64,000 bases of DNA from Siphonodentalium dalli (Eukaryota > Mollusca > Scaphopoda > Gadilida > Siphonodentaliidae), in assembly GCA_032622095.1 (NCBI GenBank), contig CP136064.1:191073794-191137793 (forward strand), read 5' to 3'. Position 1 is the first letter of the stretch; each line of letters opens with the position of its first letter. A program made the position numbers and the translations under genes. The notes beneath the pieces are model-generated. The model saw only the letters and a program-made list of their open reading frames with translations. It was not told the origin of the DNA and did not search any database. Below, one piece after another: positions 22,340 through 32,799 of this stretch.

Positions 22340-23330
22340 TGCCTTAGTTTGATAACAAAGTGTTTTCAAAGAAAATTGACTGTTCAAAAGATATAACCAT
22401 ATAATTAAGATATTACTAGGAGGAACTATTTTGCATGCCGGACTGGAGCAGGATGATTCCCGAATGGACTCTTGTTTTTATTTTTGAATAGATTAACATT
22501 ATTTTTGTTCCCTTATGAACAGTCAAAATTTAAAAACATATATGCATAATGGTTGATTTTTGGCACAACTGCATGTTGTAAGTAGTTGTCTCAGAGACAT
22601 ACAGAATGTTGCCCTGTGTACATGCCTGGCACATAATAACACTCAAGGCGGTAATTTTTTAGAAGCTGCATGTGTTTTTGAGACAATGCGCAAAAATGTG
22701 CATTGTCTCAAAACACATGCAGCTATATGCATAATGATTGAATTGAAAAAATTACAAGTATATTGAGTGACATAGATCCAGATGGATGACAAATTCGCCT
22801 CCTTGCATTGGGTGGCCAATAATATTATTATGTTCACCAGGATCAGGTTCATAAATGCAAGTAATGTAGGTCAATCGCCGACATTAGTTATTTATGTATC
22901 TGTGCCAGTGGTATATATATTAATCAACCATAGACTCACTAACTAATAAAACATAATAAAACTAAGAAGAATCTTGATGCCTTAGTCCGATAACAAAGTT
23001 CAAATGTTCAAAAGATATAACCATATAATTAAGTCATTTCTAGGAGGAACTATTTTGCATGCCGGACTATTAAGTAGCAGAACAGCGCAAGGATACATTC
23101 ACTTTTCAGCGGCTCCAAAATAACAACAGAGCACAAAGCTTTCATGTAGCGGAAAAGAGCCTGTTTTTCTAATTACCTGCACTTCCCCAACCTACCCTCC
23201 GATAGTGGGTACTGCTCATATGATGGCCTCTTATCAGGGGGGGGGTTGGTGACAAAAAATCATGTTTATCTATTCATCAATAACATATCAGAGTCCATTC
23301 GGGAATCAATTTTTACTATGTCCACTATTT
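22340..23330. repeat. Direct repeats bounding an insertion in intron 10
   Basis: ATATAACCATATAATTAAG followed by TAGGAGGAACTATTTTGCAT occurs at about 22390 and again at about 23010. CCCGAATGGACTCT at 22457 and AGAGTCCATTCGGG at 23290 are inverted. The arrangement suggests a partly duplicated or nested repeat. The class is unknown. Confidence 0.4.
22664..22724 (+). ncRNA. Short near-perfect hairpin (pre-miRNA-sized)
   Basis: A stem of about 25 bp with one bulged T: AGCTGCATGTGTTTTTGAGA pairs with TCTCAAAACACATGCAGCT across a loop of about 10 nt. The size resembles a small RNA precursor, but the stem is as perfect as a young fold-back repeat. Function unproven. Confidence 0.25.
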
Positions 23331-23944
23331 TTTTTATTTACACCGACATCGGGTTCATAAATCATTGTTTAAGAATACAGGCATTTTTCTTTTAAAGATG
23401 AATCTCAGGCCGAGTCCAAACTCCTTCTATATTGTCTCCGACATCAGAAAGTCGAGAATTTATGGCCTAAAGTTTATCTTCGATATATATTTTTAGCTTA
23501 ATTTTGTATTATCTAAGATCTAGAACGGCACTTAGAATTATCCAAAAGGTAAAGCAAAAATGTTTGAGGATCTTTGTTGGTATTTGACTATCGCAAAGCT
23601 TATTGTTGGCAAGACTTCATAATCAGATTGGCAAGTCACGAACATATCCACTTGCGAAAAATACAGATTCTTTTGTCTATAAGTTTCAACTTGTAAGAAT
23701 CACTTTATTCTTTTCCATTTTAAGTTGTGTGGCTATCACATGTGCCTTTAATGATATTTTCCATGAAGAATATGTGATTTTTGATGCTGAACTGAGCAAT
23801 AATCAAAATGTTACATTCATATTACCTTAGTTAACTGTTTATAGATGTATTCCATGATTGTGTGATCATTTGCCTCAGTAACATGTTACTGCCATCTAGA
23901 TGGTCACATTTTATTATAAAATTTGTGCATTTATTCATATTCAG

Positions 23945-24088
23945 GCAGTTACTGTCTGGCCAGCACAGTTTTGATTCCGACGATGCAGGAAACGCCTTGC
24001 CCAGCTGGCACCTATGGAGACCGACCTGGTCTGACGTCATCGAGTGAATGTACCCAGTGTGATGGAGGATACTATTGCGATTTTGAAG
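23945..24088 (+). CDS. Exon 11 of the GYYC-repeat gene
   Basis: 144 nt, phase 1-1. The acceptor is catattcag and the donor is GAAG|gttatt (weak). It encodes SYCLASTVLIP, TPCPAGTYGDRPG and ECTQCDGGYYCDFEG. A compact single repeat of 48 codons, close to the ancestral one-exon, one-repeat unit. Confidence 0.9.
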
Positions 24089-24757
24089 GTTATTATTTAC
24101 TTCTTCTCTGACTTTAAGAATGTGCCCCTTCGTTAATTTAAAAAAAATCTCAATTTCAAACTAACAATATGAAGAAAAAAATCATTATCCTTTATGACCA
24201 ATGTATGCTATAGTACTATAACAACACCTGTTTACCAACACATGTTTACCTCACACTATGAGAGATATATACTAATTATGTAAAAAAGAAAAGTGGTTTT
24301 AAAAACAGAATTTGTTTTAGGCGGTAATTTGAGAGTTTGACCATCAAAATATTTGCAAAAAATGCGCTGCATTATCTGGCTTACCAATCCATCTAGGGTC
24401 TACACTCTGTCTATTATCTGAAATCATGACTGTCTGCAAGAAAATAAGTCAAACATATCTCATTGTGTATTTTAGTTTTGTGGTAGCCATTTGCTGAACT
24501 ATTTTTTTTTGGAGGAAAAATCACAATATAACAACATAATGTCAGAATAGATGAATCAGAATTGAGTGTTTATGTCTGCCAGATTATTGCAATAATATTG
24601 CTGTGACCTATCTCAGGCATTTATATACGGACAAATGGATGAGAGAGGGAGGCTTTTTATTTTTAATTTTTTTTTTAAAAGAATTCTAGAAAGTAATGGA
24701 TGTATGGATAATTGTCTGCAAAATATTTCTAAAATTTTTCAGCCAATCTATGGAATA
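24089..24757. other. Intron 11, left part
   Basis: AT-rich, with scattered A- and T-runs. No gene or repeat terminus seen. The stretch 24921-25429 after the MITE is likewise plain. Confidence 0.4.
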
Positions 24758-24920
24758 CAGTAATGCACTAAATAATTGACTCCTTAACCACAGCAGAATT
24801 ATGGGTAATTTTTCAGAATTCAGTCGGAAATATGGCTTGTTGACATTCATCAGAAAGCTTTCATTGAGAGCTTTCCGATGAATGGCGACAAGCCATATTT
24901 CCGACGAAATCCTGAAATTT
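24758..24920. mobile_element. MITE family A, copy 4
   Basis: Left end CAGTAATGCACTAAATAATT. The centre is intact. The right end is lost after AAATCCTGAAA. Confidence 0.75.
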
Positions 24921-25429
24921 TTGTAATTAGACTCTTATTATGATGACAGCTCTTACAAAACACATCTGTGAAATGCGGCTAAACAGATATCACGCACTAA
25001 GTTCTAAAAAAGGGGGTAAGCTTATTTTTGAGGGCCACGCCATGATTGTTTTGGGAGCAAAAACTGGGCTTATCCTTGGGGATGGGACGACTGACATGAA
25101 AGGCGTAAAGATCATACATTTTTCATGAATTGTCGTTAGTGGAATCAAGATTACTTCAAAATATACATTTCAATGAAAGATTGGTGTCCATAGAAGGAGA
25201 TAATATATAACTTTATGTTCTGATATCTAAATTTAAGCAAGTGCAGTAACAATATTTTGCAAGTGTGGACAGATAAAAATCTGTTTTTAAAAACGACAAC
25301 TCATGAAAAACCTACAAACTCTACACCTTCCACACTACTGACGGGTGTATACAGTATATATGCAGATGCATTATGTATTTCTTAAATAGAATATCAAGAA
25401 TAGATAAAGAATTTGTTTTTCACTTTTAG

Positions 25430-25598
25430 GTCAAGTTAACACAACTGGGAAGCTAAGTCCAGGTTACTGGTCTAAATATGGATCAACAACTGCAACACCT
25501 GGGAACGATGATAGTTTAATTCTCGGTGTTTGTCCGAGGGGATATTATTGTCCAGAGGGTTCGATCACACCCACGCCATGTCCAGCAGGGAGATATGG
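25430..25598 (+). CDS. Exon 12 of the GYYC-repeat gene
   Basis: 169 nt, phase 1 to phase 2. The acceptor is cacttttag and the donor is TATGG|gtatgt. It encodes QVNTTGKLSPGYWSKYGS, then VCPRGYYCPEGS and PTPCPAGRYG. The PGYW step has lost its cysteine. The phase 2 intron interrupts the R-Y-G of a CPAGxY step, not the GYYC step. Confidence 0.88.
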
Positions 25599-26065
25599 GT
25601 ATGTATTATATATTAACACACTTTTGGATTGGTTTATTGGTATTCATGGTCGCTTCAGCTGCTAGGCCATATCACAACATCAGGTTTACGGGTGGGAGTA
25701 AAGACTGCACAGAGAATTAATTGAACTGCAAAACCCACTCACTGGACATAGAAACCACTGCCCCTTGGAAAGTAGCTCACAAATTTGTCCAGATACACAA
25801 ATCGGGTTACTTTCCCTGTTGTGCAGGTGACAAATTCATGTTTTTTGGGATCCATTTTCGCTATTTCCAGTTGGTGTATGTTGAACCAATATGCCATTAA
25901 TGTTAGTAACTGAGCCACAGTGGCCCCATTTTCACACAAATCATATTCTCTTATATGCAGATAATCATCATGGGCCTTAACCCTTTGATGACTGGATAAT
26001 TGCTAATGGGTAGTTACATGGGTAGTTACAATTCCAACCACAATATCTCAGTGAGAAATCTTATT

Positions 26066-26319
26066 CAAGCCTTGAAATAGTGTGTCTGTCATTTGCAGAA
26101 TGAGGTCCCCAGAGGGTGAATTTAGTGATGCTACCCCGCATAGTGGGCTAGCATCACCAAATTCACCCTCTGGGAACCTCATTCTGCTGAGGTGTAAGCA
26201 GAATGAGGTCCCCAGAGGGTGAATTTGGTGATGCTAGCCCGCTATGCGGGGTAGCATCACTAAATTCACCCTCTGGGGACCTCATTCTGCAAATGACAGA
26301 CACCCTATTTCAAGGCTTG
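26066..26319. mobile_element. MITE family D, copy 4 (hAT-like, clean 8-bp duplication)
   Basis: 254 bp, almost identical to the copy at 19932. The target duplication ATCTTATT is exact (26058-26065 and 26320-26327). It inserted at the left edge of a family C element. Near identity between copies 6 kb apart suggests recent activity. Confidence 0.85.
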
Positions 26320-26325
26320 ATCTTA

Positions 26326-26553
26326 TTCCTTTCTATACTGAATGGATTCTCCCACTCAGTTTTAAAAGTATATATTGGAATGGTCTATTATTCATCTGGA
26401 GGGGTGTTCAGGAAAAATAAGCAGACAACAGATAATAAAAGTACAGAAGGTGTCCTGTTTATTGGAAAGCAATGTTCAGATAATAAGTTCAACAATGTTT
26501 GTTTTCCTAAGGGATAACTACTCACCAATGATTATTTAATATAGAAAGGGTTT
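26326..26553. mobile_element. MITE family C, copy 1 (TTAA-type)
   Basis: First member of a family with ends CCTTTCTATACTGAATGGAT and ATATAGAAAGGG, and an internal palindrome GTTCAGATAATAAGTTCAAC with its complement. Intact copies elsewhere are flanked by TTAA. It shares the CCCTTT end with family B but not the interior. Here the left TTAA is disrupted by the family D insertion. Confidence 0.65.
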
Positions 26554-26599
26554 ATCAAAAAACAATTCTTTCTGTATCTGTTAATATATTCCTTTCTAG

Positions 26600-26775
26600 T
26601 GTTGCTATCACATATGGGAGTGAGACTGATTGCATAAGATGTACTGGAGGTTACTACTGTCCTACACTGAATATGACATCTGTTGGGCCGTCTTGTGATG
26701 CAGGTTTCTACTGCAGTCAAGGTTCGATTGAAGCTGCACCTGTCAATCAAACATATGGTGCTGAGTGTCCAAAAG
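26600..26775 (+). CDS. Exon 13 of the GYYC-repeat gene
   Basis: 176 nt, phase 2 to phase 1. The acceptor is cctttctag and the donor is AAAG|gtaaga. It encodes ETDCIRCTGGYYCPTLNMTS, PSCDAGFYCSQGS, NQTYG and AECPKG. Only 46 bp separate it from the family C MITE. Exons 12 and 13 pair into a phase 1-1 module of 115 codons. NMT and NQT sequons. Confidence 0.9.
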
Positions 26776-27940
26776 GTAAGAAACATATGCTTTCTGATTC
26801 ATGATTGGCTGAATTTGAAATAGACATACAGTGACGAGCGCCCAACCTTACTGATTGATTGATCTAACATTCTATTGAAAATCATAAAATGTTGATTTTC
26901 TCAGACTATAGGTAAACAAATTTTGGGAAATATGCATATAACTGTGGAAATCACTTTTCCCGATAGCTAAACTGCAAGTTCTTATGAATATAATCTACTC
27001 AACAATGAAGAAGACTAACCTTATATGGAAATTCACCTTACGAGCTTAACCCAAGCGAAATTAGTAAAACTATATTTTAATACAAAAAGTATTGGTACAC
27101 CAAATACCTAATTACCTAAGTTATCATACTTAACAAGCAATTTACTTATGACAATTCATACTGACTTACGCTTTACTAAGACAGTTAGGTTTTCCTTGCT
27201 AAACTATAATCTTTTAATTAATCACCTCAACTACTTAGTATATGGCTACATACATTACACCCACATCATCCTCCAGCAACATGTGGCTCACCTCAGAAAC
27301 AGAAGTCGAACAATCTGACAAATGTGAACCTAACACAATTACCAGAGTTTAGGATTGCCAAAAAATGATGACTAACAGTTCCCCCCCAGACACACGATAA
27401 ACTTCCACACGTGAAGGTCAATATTCCCCAACACAAATTACACTACCTTTATACAAAGCCACCTTAAATGAAGGAGAACACAACATCTGTAACCTCTTGT
27501 ACCGTGTCATAAAAGTCTCACATATTGACCCATATATCGAGACCAACACTCGACACAGTGAAACACAGAATATAACTGGATTTTCCTACAAAGGACATTA
27601 TATCCAGAGGGCACGAACAGGTCAGACACCCTATGGTGAATAATATTTATCTAACCTTATATGGAGTATTTAACATTCACAAATTCAGCTATTATTTTAA
27701 CTGTTCGTCAGAGGGAATTTACAGAGTGCCTATTGTCATCGTTTTGAATATTATAGAACCAATAATATAGATGCCCCAACCAACCAACTCTTGAGTACTT
27801 TTCTCAGATATATTACTTGATTATATATGACAAAATAAGACCACGCAAAGTCAATTTCCCGTTTATCAAGCCAAACAATTTTGCAAAGCATGCACTGGCA
27901 TATTTTATATATGTTTTATTATTTATTTCTGGAGAACATA
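26776..27940. other. Intron 13, left part
   Basis: From about 27000 to 27620 the plus strand is unusually A+C-rich (for example CACACGATAAACTTCCACAC). This is a strand skew unlike the rest of the window and may mark a decayed retroelement read from the other strand. No motif is recognised. Confidence 0.35.
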
Positions 27941-28061
27941 CAGTAATGCCATAAATAATCGACTCCTTTACCACATCAGAATTATGGGTAATTTTTCAGG
28001 ATTTAGTCGGAAATATGGCTTGTTGCCATTCATCGGAAAGCTCTCATTTAGGGCATTACTG
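27941..28061. mobile_element. MITE family A, copy 5 (internally deleted)
   Basis: Left end CAGTAATGCCATAAATAATC. The left arm runs to GGAAAGCTCTCA, then joins directly to TTTAGGGCATTACTG. The flanks resemble an unoccupied sequence at 34640-34700. Confidence 0.8.
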
Positions 28062-28179
28062 TATCATCATGCCACCTCCTTATTGGCTAGTTCCATGTCT
28101 AATTTCAATTAGTTGATAAATTTCCTTGATTTCATCAAAAACTGCCTGATCGAGTATGACCAACATATTTTTGACATGC

Positions 28180-28406
28180 TTAACCCTTTGTTGACGGGAG
28201 CTGCGCTGGTGCAACATTAAAGACTCTGTGACAGTGCATTCTCTTATATATCTGAGTCTCCCATAGGGAGCCTCCAGTATATAAGAAAATGCACTGGCTT
28301 ACAGGTAAATATTGTTAGGCCAATGCATTCTCTTATATATGTAAGGAACCCTATTGGCACAGGGCTTTTGCAAAACTTCAGGAAGCTCCAGTCATGAAAG
28401 GGTTAA
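28180..28406. mobile_element. MITE family B, copy 3
   Basis: TTAA at both ends (28180-28183 and 28403-28406). One full hairpin (GTGCATTCTCTTATATATCT...) and one degraded one, joined by GTAAATATTGTTAGGCC. Confidence 0.75.
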
Positions 28407-28815
28407 CAAATATTAGTTACCAATAACGGTAATGAATCGGACATCTGGACTGGGAAACTGTCAGTTCCATGTGTGTTTGTATAAAAAAACGTACCGCAAT
28501 TATTTTTTATCAGTTAAAACTTTCCCCAAAAGATTGGACTTGAATAAAAATGTGCACACACAATGTTTTGGGACCATGTGTGTGGGCCTTAGAAACTGGC
28601 TATGCATGGCCTATTAAGTGATAAACTTTGAGGGAATTTTTTTGTAATGTAAGTGGTGAAACCGTGAAAGAATTGTGTTATCTAGGCCTGATAATCTCCT
28701 GACATCAGAAAGTAATCATGCTTGGCATGAAAATCCATTGTGCCCATAGAAACTAATGATGCCATTTTAAATTTACTTTCGATTTGAGGATCTAATGTGT
28801 GTTAATAATTTGTAG

Positions 28816-29077
28816 GACATTACTGTGAGAGTGGCTCATCAGCACCAGCACCATGCACAGCTGGGACGTACACCAATCAGACGAGGAGCGTGAGTTGCCT
28901 GAATTGTCCAGCTGGTTACTATTGTCCCATCGGCACCAGCGATCCAGTTCCCTGTCCAGAGGGACATTACTGTTCTGCCCAGCAGCAGACAGCCTTTGTA
29001 TATCCTTGTCCTGTCGGCACATTCAACAACATCACGATGCAGCAAACTGTATCCGATTGCACCAGCTGCCCACCAAC
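28816..29077 (+). CDS. Exon 14 of the GYYC-repeat gene
   Basis: 262 nt, phase 1 to phase 2. The acceptor is aatttgtag and the donor is CCAAC|gtaaga. It encodes HYCESGSSAPAPCTAGTY, SCLNCPAGYYCPIGTSDPVP, CPEGHYCSAQQ, YPCPVGTFNNIT and DCTSCPPT. Very regular spacing, close to consensus. Sequons NQT and NIT. Confidence 0.92.
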
Positions 29078-29094
29078 GTAAGATTTCATGCTGT

Positions 29095-29200
29095 TTAACC
29101 CTTTAATCCATGAATGGATTCTCCCATTTAGATCTAAAAGTATACAACTGAATGGTCTATTATTCATTTTGGGTATGTTCAGATTATGTAGAAAGAAGGC
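29095..29200. mobile_element. MITE family C, copy 2 (left part)
   Basis: TTAA followed by CCCTTTAATCCATGAATGGA and TGGTCTATTATTCAT. The right part is lost. It lies 18 bp beyond the exon 14 donor. Confidence 0.55.
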
Positions 29201-29483
29201 ATACAGAAAAAAAAAACCCAATGAAATGTTTTGAAGGGCTGTTCCCTATATCCCTCAAATGAATCAATAGGAATCAGGAAACCTTTTGCTACAATTTTTT
29301 TTCTTCAAATTGTACAATGCACTCCCGAGTCACTGCAATAAGTAAAGTTAGCTTAGCAGTGAATGGACGATTATATTGCAGTACAATATAACAAAAACAT
29401 GAAAAAATTTGGAAACGATTGATGTGGCCAGTTGAAATTGATGCAGATGAATCTTGAGAACCAAGGAATATTTTTTTCATTAT

Positions 29484-29550
29484 AAGCAATACTGTGGTAG
29501 ACATGGGTTATCGGCGCTGCTGTGAGACTGATTCTGGATAGTATTTTTAA
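29484..29550 (+). pseudogene. Decayed copy of exon 15 5' half
   Basis: CAATACTGTGGTA, TTATCGG and GAGACTG match the start of exon 15 (30089 on) in order and spacing. The acceptor-like ttcattataag precedes it. Read in the exon 15 frame it gives QYCGRHGLSALL and then a stop. Confidence 0.75.
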
Positions 29551-29924
29551 TAGTATCACATAATTAGCCCCTAAATCCGGTCTTATATTTTTTATTAAGA
29601 CATGTGTATTATCTGCATGTGCAGTGACGTAAGAGCTTAGCGCAATGATAATGATGTCAATGCCGGAACTTTATTATTATGTTAATTAGAAAATAATCAG
29701 GATATTCAATTTGTGTTGGGTTATTTAGTGATGACTGTGAGATAAACATGGGTGAAAAGGGTGGTTCAACAATTTTGACAACATGAAAAGATACATTTAA
29801 AATGGAACTATATTTTTTCTTGAAAGTATCTTTACTTCCTCTTTGGTTGTGATAAGGAGATCAATATTAATATTTTTCGTTTCATTTTTCCTTGCTAAAA
29901 TGTGATTATGTGATAAAATGGATC

Positions 29925-30035
29925 TCAAATTTAGTAACCTCATCCACTAAATTTGATTTGAACCTCGCTAAATCTCAGCTCGAACCAAATTTAGTGCACT
30001 CGGTTAATAAATTTTGTATAGAATCGCGATGAATT
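29925..30035. repeat. Decayed palindrome related to the insertion at 7610
   Basis: ATGGATCTCAAATTTAGTAA, CACTAAATTTGATTTGAACC and GAACCAAATTTAGTGCACTC form imperfect inverted arms. Phrases match those in the fold-back nested in the MULE arm. Confidence 0.4.
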
Positions 30036-30087
30036 AGAGTTCCTCCCTATATGTCATGTTATTCAATCTCTTGATTTCCTTTTACAG

Positions 30088-30281
30088 ACAATACTGTGGT
30101 ACGCAGGGATTATCGGTGCCGTCAGGAGACTGTGATCCTGGCTGGCATTGTGTGTCAGGTGCCGTGTCTGCCCAGCCGTCGGATGCCAGCCAGGGTGGCC
30201 AGTGCCAGCCAGGATATTACTGTCAAGGCGGGAGCTCCACACAGACTCCATGCACACCCGGGATGTACTGCCAAGATCCAG
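30088..30281 (+). CDS. Exon 15 of the GYYC-repeat gene
   Basis: 194 nt, phase 2 to phase 1. The acceptor is ccttttacag and the donor is CCAG|gtgggt. It encodes QYCGTQGLSVPSGDCDPGWH, CVSGAVSAQPSD, GQCQPGYYCQGGSSTQ and PCTPGMYCQDPG. Four aromatic-Cys steps lie in 65 codons. GC content is higher than in neighbouring exons. Pairs with exon 14. Confidence 0.92.
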
Positions 30282-30501
30282 GTGGGTAACTCCTCAACAA
30301 TAATGAGAATGTGTTGCTGTTCTTATCATATCATATTATGTCCTACAATTCTTTGTATAGCACACTTATCACATAACTGTTTCATGGTGCCTGACATAAA
30401 AAAGATATATATGCATTACATACATATTCCAAAAAATTACGAAATTAAGAGTTTGATATAATCTCAATTTTCAACTGATTTTTCTGAATGTTCACTAAGT
30501 A

Positions 30502-30643
30502 CAGTAATGCCCTAAGTAATCGACTCCTTAACACACCCGAGAGCTTTCCGATGAATGGCAACAAGCCATATTTCCAACTTAATCCTGAAAAGTTACCCAT
30601 AATTCTGCTGTGGTTAAGGAGTCGATTACTTAGGGCATTACTA
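30502..30643. mobile_element. MITE family A, copy 6
   Basis: Left end CAGTAATGCCCTAAGTAATC. Most of the left arm is deleted; the right arm is complete to GGGCATTACT. It forms the outer end of a large inverted duplication shared with the copy at 62841. Confidence 0.8.
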
Positions 30644-30920
30644 TAAATTATCTGTGTTCTCAAGCAATTAGATTTCAATTTTGAGATGAGGGAGGGATGC
30701 TATTTATTTTAATATTTTTTTTCAAAATCTGAAAAACATACTCCATAAATTCATTTTCATTGTTCAAATCCAATATTTCTAACAGAAAATATTGAAAATA
30801 GTATTTGACAAGGCTTTTTAAAATAACATTTCAGTGACAAGGGAGGTGCCCGAGAACACAGAATTTTTATTTGTTTGGGCTAAGTGTGAGTTTTTTGTAG
30901 CTATTTGAACTGAGCATAAT

Positions 30921-31185
30921 TTAACCCTTTCACGATGGGAGCTGTGCTTGTGCAGCATTAAAGATCATGTGCCAGTGCATTCTCTTATATATGCAATTCT
31001 CCCATAGGGAGCCTCGCATATATAAGAGAATGCATGTCTTACAAGGTCAAGGTAAATATTGTTAGGCAATGTATGCTCTTATATATGCAAGGCTCCATAT
31101 GGGAGAATCACATATATAAGAGAATGCATTAATTGGCACAGGGTTTTCGCAAAATTTCAGAAATCTCAAATCATGGAAGGGTTAA
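30921..31185. mobile_element. MITE family B, copy 4
   Basis: TTAA-flanked (30921-30924 and 31182-31185). Two hairpins with GTGCATTCTCTTATATATGC, separated by AAGGTCAAGGTAAATATTG. Same insertion as copy 11 in the other arm of the inverted duplication. Confidence 0.8.
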
Positions 31186-31429
31186 GGCAAGTGTGTATGC
31201 TGGTTGGCAATGTTTAATAGTATCGGAACTGTAATAGAAAACAAAATTTCTCAATAATATGGTTATCAACTTTAGTACAGTCTCTTTTGTTGAGAAACCA
31301 TAGGAGTTTCTTCCCAAGGGAATAATCTCTATATTGATTGATATTACATAAACCACTCACAAATCAGCTGAACTGAATCATTATTCAAAAAGTTAATACA
31401 ACTCTTTTACCATTTCATTTTATTTGCAG

Positions 31430-31516
31430 GTTTGGCTCTCCCATCCGGAAATTGTTCAGCAGGCTACTATTGTTCAGCGGGATCTCCAACTCCTACCCCT
31501 GTTGGACAAGCTTATG
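31430..31516 (+). CDS. Exon 16 of the GYYC-repeat gene
   Basis: 87 nt, phase 1-1, the shortest exon. The acceptor is tttatttgcag and the donor is TATG|gtatgt. It encodes LALPSGNCSAGYYCSAGSPT, then PTPVGQAYG. It supplies one GYYC step and the N-C-S sequon. Symmetric and therefore skippable. Confidence 0.88.
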
Positions 31517-31706
31517 GTATGTATTTCTGTTTTTAGCCTGTTCATAAGAATATACGAAAAAGAGTCTCACATATATGGGAAGGGGATATCATACCCCCAG
31601 GAGTCGCAATGAGCAACAAAAACAAACATAAAATGACATGAGATCCGACAAAGTACATTTAGGGGATTCTGTTTGTATTGATTCTGAGTGAAACTGCATT
31701 TAAATA

Positions 31707-32799
31707 TTAACTCTTTCACTGCCACTCAGCACCACAAACGGATTCCCCACTGCCAAGCATACAATACATGTATACAAGCATTATGGGTGTATATAAGTAA
31801 CATAGGGTATCTCAAGTATCGCTTGGAATAATGTGTTGAAACTTCATATGTGACTAGACATAGGCATCGCAAGTTCATAGCCACTCATGCCACCACCATA
31901 GTGGTCACGTGACCTTGGTGGCCATCTTGGTTTACACACTAATAGCTATATTTGATGCCTATTCATGCGTATATGGGTATATATGGGTGCTATCGAAGCA
32001 GAACATTGCCAGAAATGGGTCATTCTCAACGTTTATTTCTCACGTTAGTTGCCATCTTTCAGGGAGGGACCCATACACATTCAAAATGTGCTATATATAC
32101 CCATATTTGAATAGGTCATGTGACCGTGATGATTACCATTTATAACTTATGAGTGAGTGGTCACATATATCATGTACATACATGTATAGGTGCGGGTAAT
32201 GCATTAACATTTCAATATATCGTAAATGTCTGACTTATGTTGTTGGACCATATAGACATATTGATATGCTGGAGCCACATTGGCCACCTCAAATTGGTCA
32301 CGTGACCGTGGTGGCTATCTTGGATCTAGATATAACACCAGTATGGCCGTATGTTTTGGGTATTTTCCGACTTCATTATGTTATAAGCATTTGATGAACA
32401 TATCATATTGGGTAGGTTGCTGTATTTGAGTTTCCATTTTATATTATTGGTGAAAATGTGATAGCTAGAGATACACACGTGACCTATGAAAAGACCACGT
32501 GACCATGACATCACCAAGTGCCCTATAATGGTTCGCGTTATATTGTCCTATATACAGAGACTGCCTCTTATCTGCACTAGTTATCTCACACGTTTCCTGG
32601 TGTTAAATAGTCTGGAACTTATAAAAATGTCATGTATGTGCCCATCACTGGAACTCATATGCGTGTTATTCACTGGACGGCCATATTTACACCACATGCA
32701 CCCGTCCTGCTGGCAGCATGTACCAGATGTCGACTCAAGTCGCTATCGGCAGTGTATCGGTAATTCGACTGTAGTCGCGATTGGCAGTGAAAGAGTTAA
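31707..32799. mobile_element. TTAA-flanked element with CACGTGAC boxes (piggyBac-like)
   Basis: TTAA at 31707-31710 and 32796-32799. The inverted ends are CTCTTTCACTGCCA and TGGCAGTGAAAGAG, and the body is 1085 bp. No transposase frame. The interior repeats CACGTGACC or a one-base variant about five times (near 31906, 32114, 32299, 32475, 32501), often next to GTGGCCATCTTGG. The ends and TTAA site fit a piggyBac-like nonautonomous element. Confidence 0.8.

Larger units (their letters stand above)
30502..31402 (+). repeat. Large inverted duplication, arm 1
   Basis: Matches the reverse strand of 62090-63052 over about 0.9 kb. Shared unique segments include AATATTGAAAATAGTATTTG, AGGTGCCCGAGAACACAGAA and CTGGTTGGCAATGTTTAATA. 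Both arms carry a family B MITE at the same internal site, so the MITE was present before duplication. The arm ends 27 bp before exon 16. Confidence 0.85.

Noticed and set aside
22063-22340. Minus-strand frames opposite exon 10
   Set aside because: Antisense shadow of a well-supported exon.
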